Assembly: GCF_031119625.1 (NCBI RefSeq)
Contig: NZ_JAVHZV010000009.1
Span: 310,001 to 374,000, forward strand
DNA length: 64,000 nucleotides
Direction: 5' to 3'
Origin: Pseudomonas sp. G34
GTDB taxonomy: Bacteria > Pseudomonadota > Gammaproteobacteria > Pseudomonadales > Pseudomonadaceae
Position numbers and translations under genes: made by a program. The notes below the pieces were generated by a model. The model searched no databases and was not told the origin of the DNA. It saw only the letters and a program-made list of their open reading frames with translations. This document shows positions 18,108-28,058 of the stretch, piece after piece; the stretch's first letter is position 1; every line of letters starts with the position of its first letter.

Positions 18108-18728
18108 TCAAACCCTGCTACCCAGCAACTCGGCGCGGCGTATCCAGTTCTGGCGCTGGTTTTCCGAGGACGGGCGCACCGGCGTGAATTGTTCGAGGCG
18201 GCGCGTCTTGATGCCGCAGAAGCCGAGGATGGTGCGCTTCATCTGCCGATGCGCGGGCGCGCCGTAGATCCAGCGAAAGTACCAGCTCGGGGTGTCGAGG
18301 GTGACCAGCAGGTCGGCGCTGCGGCCGCTGAGCAGCTTGTCCCACTGCTGCGAATTGCTGCGGTACTTGAAGGCGAAGCCGGGCAGCAGTACCCGGTCGA
18401 AGAAGCCCTTGAGCTGCGCCGGCAGGCCACCCCACCAGACCGGGTAGACGAACACCAGGTGCTGGGCCCAGTGGATCTGGCGCTGCGCTTCGAGCAGATC
18501 CGGCTCCAGGGTCTGGCTCTGGCTGTAGCCCTCGTGCAGCACCGGATCGAAGCTCATTTCGCTCAGGCGCATCTGCCGCACCACGTGGCCTTCGGTGCGA
18601 GCGCCGAGGGCGTAGGCCTCGGCCAGGGAATGGCAGAGGCTGTCGCTTTTCGGCGAGCCGATGATCATCAGGATCCGCTTGCCATCACCCTCCAGTGGGG
18701 TGGCGCCGCTCTTGGCGCTGTCAGTCAT
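18108..18728 (-). CDS. NAD(P)H-dependent FMN oxidoreductase, flavodoxin-2 fold
   Basis: 206 aa. The flavodoxin-like signature [19 protein letters not shown] is near residue 21, and [20 protein letters not shown] near residue 93 is the classical quinone reductase/modulator of drug activity B motif. It likely reduces quinones or nitro compounds in the cytoplasm by two electrons. Its ATG overlaps the last 8 bases of fumC, so it is coexpressed with it. Confidence 0.88.
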   Translation of the reverse strand: MTDSAKSGATPLEGDGKRILMIIGSPKSDSLCHSLAEAYALGARTEGHVVRQMRLSEMSFDPVLHEGYSQSQTLEPDLLEAQRQIHWAQHLVFVYPVWWGGLPAQLKGFFDRVLLPGFAFKYRSNSQQWDKLLSGRSADLLVTLDTPSWYFRWIYGAPAHRQMKRTILGFCGIKTRRLEQFTPVRPSSENQRQNWIRRAELLGSRV

Positions 18729-20115
18729 GGCGCCCGGCCTCCAGCATGGTTTCCGGGCGCACCCAGGCGTCGAACTGTTCTTCGCTCAGATGCCCCAGCG
18801 CCAGTGCCGCCTTGCGCAGGGTGGTGCCCTCGTTGTAGGCCTTCTTGGCGATTTCCGCCGCCTTGTCGTAACCGATATGCGGGTTCAGCGCGGTGACCAG
18901 CATCAGGCCGCGTTCCAGGTGCTCGGCCATGCGCTGGGCGTCGGGCTCCATGCCCAGCACGCAGTGCTCGCGGAAATTGCGGCAGCCGTCGGCCAGCAGG
19001 CGGATCGACTGCAGCACGTTATGGATGATCACCGGCTTGTAGACGTTGAGCTGCAAGTGCCCCTGGCTGGCGGCGAAGCCGATGGTCACGTCATTGCCCA
19101 TCACCTGGCAGGCGAGCATCGACAGCGCCTCGCACTGGGTCGGGTTGACCTTGCCAGGCATGATCGAACTGCCCGGCTCGTTGGCCGGCAGGCGCACTTC
19201 GGCCAGGCCGCCGCGCGGCCCGGAGCCGAGCAGGCGCAGGTCGTTGGCGATCTTCATCAGCGCCACGGCGAGGGTCTTCAGGGCACCGGAGAGCGCGGTC
19301 AGCGGTTCGTGGCCGGCGAGGGCGGCGAACTTGTTCGGCGCGCTCTTCAGCGGCAGGCCACTGAGGGCCGCCAGTTCCGCGGCAATCGCCTCGCCGAAGC
19401 CGGGTGGCGAATTCAGGCCGGTGCCCACCGCCGTGCCGCCCTGGGCCAGCTCGCAGACCGCCGGCAGGGTGGCGCGAATCGCCTGCTGGGCCATCTCCAG
19501 TTGCGCGACGAACGCCGACAGCTCCTGGCCAAAGGTGATCGGCGTAGCATCCATCATGTGGGTGCGGCCGGTCTTCACCAGGCGGTCGTGGCGCGCCGCC
19601 TGGTCGGCCAGCGCTTCGGCGAGTTCGGCGACCGCGGGCAGCAGGTCGTTCTTGACCGCGCCAGCGGCGGCGATGTGCATGGCGGTGGGGAAGCAGTCGT
19701 TGGAGCTCTGCGCACGGTTGACGTGATCGTTGGGGTGCACCGGGCTCTTGCCGCCCCGTGGGTTGCCGGCCAGCTCGTTGGCGCGCCCGGCGATCACCTC
19801 GTTGACGTTCATGTTGCTCTGCGTGCCGCTGCCGGTCTGCCAGACCACCAGGGGAAACTGCGCGTCGTGCTGGCCGGCGATCACCTCGTCGGCGGCCTGT
19901 TCGATCAGCCGGGCGATATCCTGGGGCAGGTCGCCGATACGGTCGTTGATACGTGCAGCGGCTTTCTTGATCAGCGCCAGGGAATGCACCACCGCCAGCG
20001 GCATGCGCTCCTCGCCAATCGCGAAGTTGATCCGCGAACGCTGGGTCTGGGCACCCCAATAGGCCTCTTCAGGGACTTCGATAGGGCCGATGCTGTCGGT
20101 TTCGGTGCGGCTCAT
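18721..20115 (-). CDS. fumC: Class II fumarate hydratase
   Basis: 464 aa. It interconverts fumarate and malate without an iron-sulfur cluster. The superfamily signature [16 protein letters not shown] is near residue 316; [14 protein letters not shown] (near 95) and [16 protein letters not shown] (near 185) complete the active site. Start at 20115 after a purine-rich GGAGAGT. In pseudomonads FumC is the iron-sparing fumarase; no Fur box was identified here. Confidence 0.96.
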   Translation of the reverse strand: MSRTETDSIGPIEVPEEAYWGAQTQRSRINFAIGEERMPLAVVHSLALIKKAAARINDRIGDLPQDIARLIEQAADEVIAGQHDAQFPLVVWQTGSGTQSNMNVNEVIAGRANELAGNPRGGKSPVHPNDHVNRAQSSNDCFPTAMHIAAAGAVKNDLLPAVAELAEALADQAARHDRLVKTGRTHMMDATPITFGQELSAFVAQLEMAQQAIRATLPAVCELAQGGTAVGTGLNSPPGFGEAIAAELAALSGLPLKSAPNKFAALAGHEPLTALSGALKTLAVALMKIANDLRLLGSGPRGGLAEVRLPANEPGSSIMPGKVNPTQCEALSMLACQVMGNDVTIGFAASQGHLQLNVYKPVIIHNVLQSIRLLADGCRNFREHCVLGMEPDAQRMAEHLERGLMLVTALNPHIGYDKAAEIAKKAYNEGTTLRKAALALGHLSEEQFDAWVRPETMLEAGRHD

Positions 20116-20175
20116 TGCGGGACTCTCCGTCGCTGTTCAAGCTCGTTAGGCTGCGCCGGCAGCGACACGTTCCAA

Positions 20176-21186
20176 TTACCAGCGCGTGCGGTTGGTGCCA
20201 ATCCAGCCCGGTGCCGCGCGCACCGGCACGCGTTCGCCCAGGGCATTGCGCAGCAGACCGTCGTACTGGCCAAACCACTCATGGGTGTCGGCATACAGCA
20301 GGCCAAAGCCGAGGCGCGGTTTGGCGGCATGGGCATGGCGCGGCGTGAAGGCGAGGTCGACCTGGCCGTCCTCGGTGCTCAGCTGCCAGGGCGCCAAGGG
20401 CGACTGGCGCGTTTGGCGGATCTGCACGGCCTGCTCCAGGTGCAGCAAGGCGCCACCGAACCACAGGGCGTTTTCCGTCAGCCCGCTGTGCTCGGTCCAG
20501 CCGCTGCCGAAGTTGCCACCGATGCCGCCGGGCGCCGCGAACACCGCGCGCGTCCACTGGCTACGCAACGGCCAGACGCCGCGGCCAAAGTCCATCGAGG
20601 CGAAGCTGTGGCCGCTGGCACATTCATAGTCCCTGGCGCCCAGGTGCACGCTACCGGTGACCGGCAGACCCACCTGGCGGCAGGTGGCGTGAAAGCCCTG
20701 GTTGCCGAACGGCACCACCAGGTTCACCGACTCCAGGTGAGCGGGGCGCTGGATGTCCAGCGCCAGGTGCAGGGGCTGGCCACCGATGTTCGGTGAGGTG
20801 GCGGTCAGCCTTACGCGGCCGGGGTATTCGTTGAAATGCAGCTGCAGGCGCGGGTGCTCGAAGGCGTGGCCGCCCTGGGGCGTGTCCGGCAGGTTGCAGC
20901 CGCGGGCGAGCAGGCTGAGCTGGTTGAGGGCTGCATGGCGGCTGCTGCCCAGGTCGAGAAAGTAGGCGGCGCCATAGCCAACGTAGTCGAGATCGGCCTG
21001 GATCAGCGACAGCGTCCAGTCCGGGGTGCTGATGTTCCAGTGATTCCAGCGTTTGCGACGCCCCAGGTTGCCCGGCAGCGAGCAGTCGACCCGCGGCTGC
21101 GATGACCAGCCGATGGCTTCGGGGTTGAGCCGCCCACGTGCGTCGCACAGGGGGATCGGCACTGGTGGAACGAAGGGGCTATTCAT
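20176..21186 (-). CDS. DUF2804 domain-containing protein
   Basis: 336 aa from the ATG at 21186; a longer frame upstream has no family similarity. The sequence matches the DUF2804 pattern: LCDARGRLNPEAIGWS at the N-terminus, RRKRWNHW near residue 45, FDFG-like SMDFGRGVWP near residue 205 and GGNFGSGWTEHSG near residue 230. Function unknown; the fold resembles lipocalin/AttH-like hydrolases. No signal peptide. It is upstream of fumC with 60 bases between. Confidence 0.8.
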   Translation of the reverse strand: MNSPFVPPVPIPLCDARGRLNPEAIGWSSQPRVDCSLPGNLGRRKRWNHWNISTPDWTLSLIQADLDYVGYGAAYFLDLGSSRHAALNQLSLLARGCNLPDTPQGGHAFEHPRLQLHFNEYPGRVRLTATSPNIGGQPLHLALDIQRPAHLESVNLVVPFGNQGFHATCRQVGLPVTGSVHLGARDYECASGHSFASMDFGRGVWPLRSQWTRAVFAAPGGIGGNFGSGWTEHSGLTENALWFGGALLHLEQAVQIRQTRQSPLAPWQLSTEDGQVDLAFTPRHAHAAKPRLGFGLLYADTHEWFGQYDGLLRNALGERVPVRAAPGWIGTNRTRW

Positions 21187-21434
21187 TTGGCACGTCCATG
21201 TGTGCATGAAGAGAGCCGCCGAGCATGCAACTGTCCGGCGTGGCGGGCAAGTGCTGGCAGTTTGAACTGCGTCGCAAGGGTGCGCCAGTAGGCATTTCGC
21301 ACTAGTTGGTGGCCATTGCCGGGGGCAGCAAGGCTGCGCGCGCCCTGCGAAAAGGCTTGAGCAGCTTGGCGCCGGGGCACAAAATGCGCCGCTGTCGGTC
21401 AAAGCACCTCACCCTAGTGATCAGGAGTACCCCG

Positions 21435-21935
21435 ATGTCCCGTATCCCCGCGCTCTGCATAGCCGCTCTGATGGCCGTCGGCAGCACCCAGGTGCTGGCC
21501 GACGCCCGCAGCCATGCCGCCGATGCCGAGCGCTTCCTGCAGCTCGCCCACGCCGACAAGCTGGCTGTTCCGGTTTACGCCCAGGTGCAGCAGATGTTCG
21601 CCCAGCGCTTCGCCGAGACCAAGGCGCCGGAGAGCAAGAAAGCCGTGCTGGAAAGCTACCAGGCCAAGGCCAACGCCGAGCTGGACAAGGCCGTCGGCTG
21701 GGACAAGCTCAAGCCCGACATGGTCAAGCTGTACACCAGCAACTTCAGCGAGCAGGAACTCAAGGATCTGATCGCCTTCTACGAGTCGCCGCTGGGCCAG
21801 AAGGTGCTCAAGCAGATGCCGGCGCTGACTGCCCAGTCCGCGCAGATCACCCAGGCCAAACTGGAAAGTGCGGTACCTGCGGTCAACAAGCTGCTGACCG
21901 ACATGGGCAGCGAACTGGGCGCCAAGAAGCCCTGA
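21435..21935 (+). CDS. Secreted DUF2059 protein
   Basis: 166 aa. Signal peptide (PALCIAALMAVGSTQVLA, cleavage near residue 22) and a DUF2059-like helical domain with the typical MVKLYTSNFSEQELKDLIAFY and SPLGQKVLKQMP segments. Predicted periplasmic; role unknown. ATG after TCAGGAG. Followed after 53 bases by the BolA-like gene. Confidence 0.85.
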   Translation: MSRIPALCIAALMAVGSTQVLADARSHAADAERFLQLAHADKLAVPVYAQVQQMFAQRFAETKAPESKKAVLESYQAKANAELDKAVGWDKLKPDMVKLYTSNFSEQELKDLIAFYESPLGQKVLKQMPALTAQSAQITQAKLESAVPAVNKLLTDMGSELGAKKP

Positions 21936-21988
21936 CCCCCGACGTGGCCGGCAGCCAGCCGGCCACGGTCCCTTGCCTGGAGCCACCG

Positions 21989-22294
21989 ATGCCCAAGATC
22001 GACCACCTGCGTAGCGCTTTCGCCGCCCTGCAACCCGAGCACCTCGAGGTGCTGGATGAAAGCCACATGCACAGCCGTGGCCTGGAAACCCATTACAAGG
22101 CCGTGATCGTCAGCCCGCAGTTCGATGGCCTGAATGCCGTCAAGCGCCACCAGAAGGTCTATGGCGTGCTGGGCGAGCTGATGGGCCAGGTGCATGCGCT
22201 GGCATTGCACACCTATACGCCGCAGGAATGGGCCGCCCAGGGTGTGGCACCGGATTCGCCAACCTGCCGCGGCGGCAGCAAGCACGACCACTGA
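21989..22294 (+). CDS. BolA/IbaG-family protein
   Basis: 101 aa. It contains the BolA core: LEVLDESHMHSR, ETHYKAVIVSPQFDG and RHQKVYGVLGELM, with the invariant His that binds a shared iron-sulfur cluster with monothiol glutaredoxins in RHQKVY. Probable role in iron-sulfur trafficking or stress response. The C-terminal tail (CRGGSKHDH) carries an extra Cys and His. Not obviously the essential IbaG by context. Confidence 0.85.
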   Translation: MPKIDHLRSAFAALQPEHLEVLDESHMHSRGLETHYKAVIVSPQFDGLNAVKRHQKVYGVLGELMGQVHALALHTYTPQEWAAQGVAPDSPTCRGGSKHDH

Positions 22295-22367
22295 TTTCAG
22301 CCAGCCCCACTATTTCTGCTTCTGCAGGGTGGTGATCGTCAGTAGCAGGATCTGTTCGAGGCGCAGC

Positions 22368-22399
22368 CCTGGGTATCGCTGCGCTCAACCCAGGCTACG
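22368..22399. repeat. Single unit of a dispersed 30-bp intergenic repeat
   Basis: Reads CCTGGGTATCGCTGCGCTCA then ACCCAGGCTACG. The same unit, in either orientation, occurs at 27073-27106, 27111-27140, 35731-35762, 35791-35820 and 41746-41778, always between genes. Confidence 0.8.
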
Positions 22400-22426
22400 T
22401 TGCTCGACACGGCTACGCGGCATCCT

Positions 22427-23441
22427 TTACCACTCGACCACTATCTTGCCGAAATGGCTGCCGCTCTCCTGCAGGCGAAAGGCGTCTGCCAGCCTGTCCA
22501 GCGGGAAACGCTGATCGATGATCGGCCGGATGCCGGACTGCTCCAGGGCGCGAATGTAGTCCTGCTGATGACGACGGCTGCCGACGATCAGCCCCTGCAG
22601 GCGCACCTGCTTGGCCATCAGCAGCGAGGTCGGCACGTCGCCCTGGCGGCCGGTCAACACGCCGATCAGGGCGATATGCCCGCCCACCCGCACCGCCGTG
22701 ATCGATTGCGCCAGGGTACCCGGGCCGCCCACTTCGACCACCTGGTCCACGCCGCGGCCAGCGGTCAGTTCCAGCACGCGCTTGCCCCAGTCCGCTGTCT
22801 GCCGGTAATTGATGGTGTGCTCGGCGCCCAGCTGGCGCAGGCGCTCGAGCTTTTCCTCGGACGACGAGGTGGCGATCACCGCGGCGCCCATCATCCTGGC
22901 GATCTGCAGGGCGGCGATGGACACGCCGCCACTGCCCAGTACCAGCACGCTGTCACCGGCCTTCAGCCCGCCGTCTACCACCAGCGCGCGCCAGGCGGTC
23001 AGCCCCGCGGTGGTGATGGTCGCCGCCTCGGCGTGGCTCCAGCCCCGCGGCGCATGGGTGAAGGCAGTGGCGGCGCGCACCGCGTACTGGGCCGCGAAGC
23101 CGTCGATGCCATCGCCTCGGGGTGCCGGCGAAATTGCTGACCGGCGCGCCCGCGTCGCCGTCCGGCCACTGCGGAAAGAAGCCCGACACCACGTGATCGC
23201 CCACCTGGAACTCGCTGACCCCTGCGCCCACGGCCTCGACCACACCGGCGCCGTCGGCCATCAGCACGCGACCATCAGCGCTTGGGCTACTGCCGTTGGC
23301 CACCAGCAGGTCGTGGAAATTCAGCGAGCTGGCATGCAGGGCCACGCGAATCTCCCCGGGGCCGGGCTGGCCGGGGTCGGCGATGTCGACCACTTCGATG
23401 TTGTTCAGGCCAGCGGGTGTACGCACGACGACGGCTTTCAT
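22427..23441 (-). pseudogene. Frameshifted zinc-independent alcohol dehydrogenase
   Basis: The N-terminal half (MKAVVVRTPAGLNNIEV to PVSNFAGTP) reads in one frame and the C-terminal half (GDGIDGFAAQYAV to FGKIVVEW) in another. Removing one base (the T at about 23117 on the plus strand) restores a continuous protein of about 337 aa, so a single inserted base explains the break. The intact protein would be an MDR enzyme with LGSGGVSIAALQIA and would be paralogous to 9277-10293. It may be a real recent inactivation or a sequencing error in a G/C run. Confidence 0.8.
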
Positions 23442-23698
23442 GGCTTGCTCCTCCAGGGTCTGTTCGATGGCAGGCCAGCGCCTGCCGTTGTTTTCTCGAC
23501 CACCTCCCTTGCCGAGCGTTCCGGCTCGCGCACTACACCTGAGCGGCCAACACCAGTAAACTGCACGGCCCATTTCTCCACAGCACCTCACCCCATGCCC
23601 AGGTGACACCTCCGGGCAGTGCGATGCTTTGCCGAAACGGCTCACATTCTAGTACCCGGTCCGCCCTTTGCGAGGGCGACTACTGAAGGACATCTGCA

Positions 23699-24640
23699 AT
23701 GAACGACAACACCATCGTCGTGGCGGCACTCTATAAGTTCGTGTCCCTGCCGGACTACGAGGCGCTGCGCCAACCGCTGCTCGACACCCTGCTCGCCAAC
23801 GGCATCAAGGGCACCTTGCTGCTCGCCGAGGAGGGCATCAACGGCACGGTTTCCGGCAGCCGTGAAGGCATTGACGGGCTGTTCGCCTGGTTCGCCCTCG
23901 ACCCGCGCCTGGCCGATGTCGACCACAAGGAATCCTACTGCGCCGAGCAGCCGTTCTATCGCACCAAGGTCAAACTGAAGAAAGAGATCGTCACCCTCGG
24001 TGTGCCGGGCGTCGACCCCAACACGCGTGTCGGCACCTATGTGCAGCCGCAGGACTGGAACGCGCTGATCAGCGACCCGGAAGTGCTGCTGATCGACACC
24101 CGCAACGATTACGAAGTGTCGATTGGCACCTTCGAGGGCGCCATCGACCCCAAGACCAAATCCTTTCGCGAGTTTCCGGACTACATCCGCGCGCACTTCG
24201 ACCCCAGCAAACACAAGAAGGTGGCGATGTTCTGCACCGGTGGCATCCGCTGCGAGAAGGCTTCCAGCTACATGCTCAGCGAGGGTTTCGAGGAGGTCTA
24301 TCACCTCAAGGGCGGCATCCTCAAATACCTCGAGGAAGTGCCCCAGGAAGAAACCAAGTGGCAGGGTGACTGCTTCGTGTTCGACAACCGGGTGACCGTG
24401 CGCCACGACCTCAGCGAGGGTGATTACGACCAGTGCCACGCCTGCCGTACGCCGATCTCGGTCGAGGATCGCGCCTCGGAATTCTTCAGCCCCGGGGTCA
24501 GCTGCCCACACTGCTGGGATTCGCTGCCGGAGAAGACCCGCGAGGGTGCTCGTGAGCGGCAGCGGCAGATCGAACTGGCGAAAGCGCGCAATCAGCCCCA
24601 TCCTCTGGGAAACAATCCCCGTCAGAAAACCGAGGCCTGA
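23699..24640 (+). CDS. trhO: tRNA uridine-34 hydroxylase, rhodanese family
   Basis: 313 aa. TrhO (YceA) makes 5-hydroxyuridine at the wobble position of tRNAs, using molecular oxygen. The N-terminal domain ([29 protein letters not shown]) precedes the rhodanese domain, whose active-site Cys is in [11 protein letters not shown] near residue 180. A C-terminal CxxC pair (CHACR and CPHCW) fits the family. Start at 23699 after GAAGGACAT. Followed after 3 bases by the DsbA-like gene. Confidence 0.93.
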   Translation: MNDNTIVVAALYKFVSLPDYEALRQPLLDTLLANGIKGTLLLAEEGINGTVSGSREGIDGLFAWFALDPRLADVDHKESYCAEQPFYRTKVKLKKEIVTLGVPGVDPNTRVGTYVQPQDWNALISDPEVLLIDTRNDYEVSIGTFEGAIDPKTKSFREFPDYIRAHFDPSKHKKVAMFCTGGIRCEKASSYMLSEGFEEVYHLKGGILKYLEEVPQEETKWQGDCFVFDNRVTVRHDLSEGDYDQCHACRTPISVEDRASEFFSPGVSCPHCWDSLPEKTREGARERQRQIELAKARNQPHPLGNNPRQKTEA

Positions 24641-24643
24641 GCC

Positions 24644-25276
24644 ATGGATGCGCGCCTGCTCTACGTAATGGACCCGATGTGTTCCTGGTGCTGGGGCTTC
24701 GCGCCGGTGGTCGAAGCGCTGGCCGCCCAGGCCGCCGAGCGCGGCGTACCGATGCAGCTGGTGCTCGGCGGCCTGCGCCGTGATCAGGTGGCCATCGACG
24801 CCGCTGCGCGGGTGCGTTACCTGGGTTACTGGCAGGCGGTCAACGCCAGCACCGGCCAGCTGTTCAACTTCGATGAAGGCTTGCCGCTGGGCATGCGCTA
24901 CGACACCGAGCCGGCGTGCCGTGCCGTGGTCACGGTGCGCGACCTCGATGCGCAAAGTGCCTGGCCGATGGCCCGGCGCATCCAGCAGGCCTTCTACCAG
25001 CAAGGCGCCGACGTGACCCTGCCGGCGACCCTGGTGCAACTGGCCGAGGAGGTGGGCGTCCCGCGGATCGAATTCGCCGAGGCCTTCGACAGCGAAGCCG
25101 CGCACCGTGCCACCGCCGCCGACTTCACCTGGGTGCAGGATCTGGGCATCGCCGGCTTCCCGACCCTGCTGGCCGAGAAGGGCGGGCGCCTGGCGCTGCT
25201 CACCAATGGCTATCAGCCGCTGGAGGTGCTGTCGCCGTTGCTCGGGCGCTGGCTGGAGCACGCCGTCGATGGTTGA
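24644..25276 (+). CDS. DsbA-family thioredoxin-like protein (FrnE-like)
   Basis: 210 aa. The active-site motif CSWC sits at residues 13-16 within MDPMCSWCWGF, and the cis-Pro loop is GIAGFPTLL near residue 170. No signal peptide, so cytoplasmic, as for FrnE/2-hydroxychromene isomerase-like members. Its stop overlaps the ABC transporter start by 8 bases, forming the unit trhO-dsbA-like-ABC. Confidence 0.87.
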   Translation: MDARLLYVMDPMCSWCWGFAPVVEALAAQAAERGVPMQLVLGGLRRDQVAIDAAARVRYLGYWQAVNASTGQLFNFDEGLPLGMRYDTEPACRAVVTVRDLDAQSAWPMARRIQQAFYQQGADVTLPATLVQLAEEVGVPRIEFAEAFDSEAAHRATAADFTWVQDLGIAGFPTLLAEKGGRLALLTNGYQPLEVLSPLLGRWLEHAVDG

Positions 25277-27047
25277 TCGCCTGAGCTGGGCGGAAATCCG
25301 TCGCCTGGCCCTGCGCCACAAGCGTGCGTTGATCCTCGCCAACCTGGTCGCGGTGCTGGCGACCCTGTGCAGCGTGCCGATTCCGCTGTTGCTGCCGCTG
25401 CTGGTCGACGAGGTGCTGCTCGGCGACGGCAACACCGCGCTGCAGGTGATGGACAATTTCCTGCCCGCGGCCTGGCAGGGCGCGGTGGGCTACATCCTGC
25501 TGATGCTGGGGCTGACCTTCGTGCTGCGCGGTGGCGCGCTGATCTTCAACGTGGTGCAGGCGCGGCTGTTCGCGCGGCTCTCCAAGGACATCGTCTACCG
25601 CATCCGGATCCGCCTGATCGAGCGCCTCAAGCGCATTTCCCTGGCCGAGTACGAGAGCCTCGGCGGCGGCACGGTGACCACCCACCTGGTCACCGATCTC
25701 GACACCCTGGACAAGTTCATCGGCGAAACCCTCAGCCGTTTTCTGGTCGGCGTGCTGACCCTGGCCGGCACCTCGGGGATTCTGCTGTGGATGCACTGGA
25801 AGCTGGCGCTGTTGATCCTGCTGTTCAACCCGCTGGTGATCTACGCCACGGTGCAGCTGGGCAAGCGCGTCAAGCATCTAAAGAAGCTCGAGAACGACAG
25901 CACCTCGCGCTTCACCCAGGCGCTGACCGAAACCCTGGACTCGATCCAGGAAGTGCGTGCCGGCAATCGCCAGGGCTACTTTCTCGGTCGCCTCGGCGGG
26001 CGTGCCCGTGAGGTGCGCGACTACGCCGTGGCCTCGCAATGGAAAACCGACGCCTCGAACCGCGCCAGCGGCCTGCTGTTCCAGTTCGGTATCGACGTAT
26101 TCCGCGCCGCAGCGATGCTCACCGTGCTGTTCTCCGACCTGTCCATCGGCCAGATGCTCGCGGTGTTCAGCTACCTGTGGTTCATGATCGGCCCGGTCGA
26201 GCAACTGCTCAATCTGCAATACGCCTTCTATGCCGCCGGCGGCGCGCTGACGCGCATCAACGAGCTGCTGGCGCGACGCGACGAACCGGACTACGTCGGC
26301 GGCGCCGACCCGTTCAAGGGCCGCGAAACGGTCGGCATCGAGATCCGCGACCTGGCCTTTTCCTACGACGAGGAACCGGTGCTGACGGGGCTCAACCTGT
26401 CCATCGCGCCGGGCGAGAAGGTCGCCATCGTCGGCGCCAGCGGCGGCGGCAAGAGCACCCTGGTGCAATTGCTGCTGGGCCTTTATACGCCCCAGGGCGG
26501 GGTGATTCGCTTTGGCGACAGCAGCCAGGAACAGATCGGCCTGCCGGTGATTCGCGAGCATGTGGCGGTGGTGCTGCAGCACCCGGCGCTGTTCAACGAC
26601 ACGGTGCGCGCCAACCTGTGCATGGGCCGTGAGCGCAGCGACGAAGCCTGCTGGCAGGCCCTGACCATCGCCCAGTTGGCGCAGACCGTGCGGCAACTGC
26701 CGCAAGGGCTGGATACCCTGGTCGGGCGTTCCGGCGTGCGCCTGTCCGGCGGCCAGCGCCAGCGCCTGGCCATTGCCCGCATGGTGCTGGCCGACCCCAA
26801 GGTGGTGATTCTCGACGAGGCCACCTCGGCCCTGGACGCCGCCACCGAATACGCCCTGCACAAGGCGCTGGCGCAGTTCCTCAATGGTCGCACCACGCTG
26901 ATCATCGCCCACCGCCTGAGTGCGGTGAAACAGGCCGATCGGGTGCTGGTGTTCGACGGCGGCAGCGTCGCCGAAGACGGTGACCACCGCCAGCTGATCG
27001 CCGAGGGCGGGCTGTACGCCAAGCTCTACGGCAATCTGCAGCACTAG
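25269..27047 (+). CDS. ABC exporter, fused permease and ATPase
   Basis: 592 aa half-transporter that would act as a homodimer in the inner membrane. Six hydrophobic helices occupy residues ~15-310 (ABC_membrane type 1), then the nucleotide-binding domain with Walker A GASGGGKST (near 393), signature LSGGQRQRLAIARMVL (near 494) and Walker B VVILDEATSALD. Start at the ATG overlapping the DsbA-like stop. The substrate could be a lipid, peptide or drug; nothing in the context decides it. Confidence 0.9.
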   Translation: MVDRLSWAEIRRLALRHKRALILANLVAVLATLCSVPIPLLLPLLVDEVLLGDGNTALQVMDNFLPAAWQGAVGYILLMLGLTFVLRGGALIFNVVQARLFARLSKDIVYRIRIRLIERLKRISLAEYESLGGGTVTTHLVTDLDTLDKFIGETLSRFLVGVLTLAGTSGILLWMHWKLALLILLFNPLVIYATVQLGKRVKHLKKLENDSTSRFTQALTETLDSIQEVRAGNRQGYFLGRLGGRAREVRDYAVASQWKTDASNRASGLLFQFGIDVFRAAAMLTVLFSDLSIGQMLAVFSYLWFMIGPVEQLLNLQYAFYAAGGALTRINELLARRDEPDYVGGADPFKGRETVGIEIRDLAFSYDEEPVLTGLNLSIAPGEKVAIVGASGGGKSTLVQLLLGLYTPQGGVIRFGDSSQEQIGLPVIREHVAVVLQHPALFNDTVRANLCMGRERSDEACWQALTIAQLAQTVRQLPQGLDTLVGRSGVRLSGGQRQRLAIARMVLADPKVVILDEATSALDAATEYALHKALAQFLNGRTTLIIAHRLSAVKQADRVLVFDGGSVAEDGDHRQLIAEGGLYAKLYGNLQH

Positions 27048-27072
27048 GCCAGGTGAGCTAGCCGCACCTCTC

Positions 27073-27140
27073 CGTAGCCTGCGGTTGAGCGCAGCGATAC
27101 CCAGGGCTGTCACCGGGTATCGCTACGCTGAACGCCGGGC
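27073..27140. repeat. Inverted pair of the dispersed 30-bp repeat
   Basis: 27073-27106 (CGTAGCCTGCGGTTGAGCGC...) and 27111-27140 (CACCGGGTATCGCTACGCTG...) face each other and can form a long imperfect hairpin between the convergent ABC transporter and the 27150 gene, where it may act as a bidirectional terminator. Confidence 0.75.
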
Positions 27141-27149
27141 CACAAGAAC

Positions 27150-27761
27150 CTAATCTTTGGGCAATTTGCTGCCCCACTGCTGGATCGCCTTGGTGCGCTG
27201 CACGCTGGCGTTGACCGCCTTGTCGATCTCCTCGTTGTAGTCGCTCAGCCAGCTGCGTGAGCCGGGGATCATGTCCGCCAGGTCGCGCATGCCATTCTTC
27301 AGCGCCTGCAGGCTCTGCTGGTAACTCTGTTCCTGGCCGAGCAGGGTGCGGCCCATCAGTTTCAGGGCGGCGATATCCTGGGCGGGTGCCGCCGGAGCGG
27401 CAGCGGCGGCCGCTGCGGGAGGCGGCGCTGGTGGCGTAGCGGCGAGTTTCAGCAGGGCGTCCTGGCGCTTCTGGTCTTCCTTGAGGGTATTCAACTCCGT
27501 TTCCAGTTGCTCGGCGCGCTGCTGCAGGGCGGCGAAGGCTTGCGGGTCGAAGGGCGGCGGCTCATCGGCAAGCATCTTCACCACGGCCGAGGTCGCCAGG
27601 CTGGAGAGGATGATGAACAGCAGCAGGGCCAGGGCGAAGATCAGGATGCGGTTGAAGCGATTGGCCTTTTCCAGCCTGGCCAGGCGCTCCTCGTCACTGG
27701 GTGGTGCCAGGTCGAATGCCGCGGTTGCGCTCTCTGTTTCTGCAGGCTTTTCACTGCTCAT
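27150..27761 (-). CDS. Membrane-anchored coiled-coil hypothetical protein
   Basis: 203 aa, family not recognised. A short acidic N-terminus is followed by one transmembrane helix (ILIFALALLLFIILSSLATS, residues ~39-58). A coiled-coil stretch (residues ~75-108), an Ala/Pro-rich linker (~110-130) and a helical C-terminal domain follow. Topology predicts a periplasmic C-terminus. Codon use and GC match the neighbours and the frame is well supported, so it is likely real. Function unknown. Confidence 0.75.
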   Translation of the reverse strand: MSSEKPAETESATAAFDLAPPSDEERLARLEKANRFNRILIFALALLLFIILSSLATSAVVKMLADEPPPFDPQAFAALQQRAEQLETELNTLKEDQKRQDALLKLAATPPAPPPAAAAAAAPAAPAQDIAALKLMGRTLLGQEQSYQQSLQALKNGMRDLADMIPGSRSWLSDYNEEIDKAVNASVQRTKAIQQWGSKLPKD

Positions 27762-28058
27762 GACGGCCTCATTGTTATGGCGCTGATGAATGCTGTCATT
27801 CTGGCAGCGTTTTCACCGATCTGCCTGTGCATTGCCCGTATCCGTTCGGCAGATTAATCGACCGCCTTGTAAAGAAAGGTTTACAGGTGCGGCCAGGCAA
27901 TGGGGCGGTAGGTGGCGATTGCTGGCCCGTTGGCCCGCCATGTATCGAAGCCTTGCCAGCGTCGGGCGGCGTGGCCTCTAACAACGAGCTGGGCGGCCTT
28001 GTTCGCGTTCGGCGCCTCGATTGTCATGGAGGCATAACGACAACGAGGATCACCCCCC

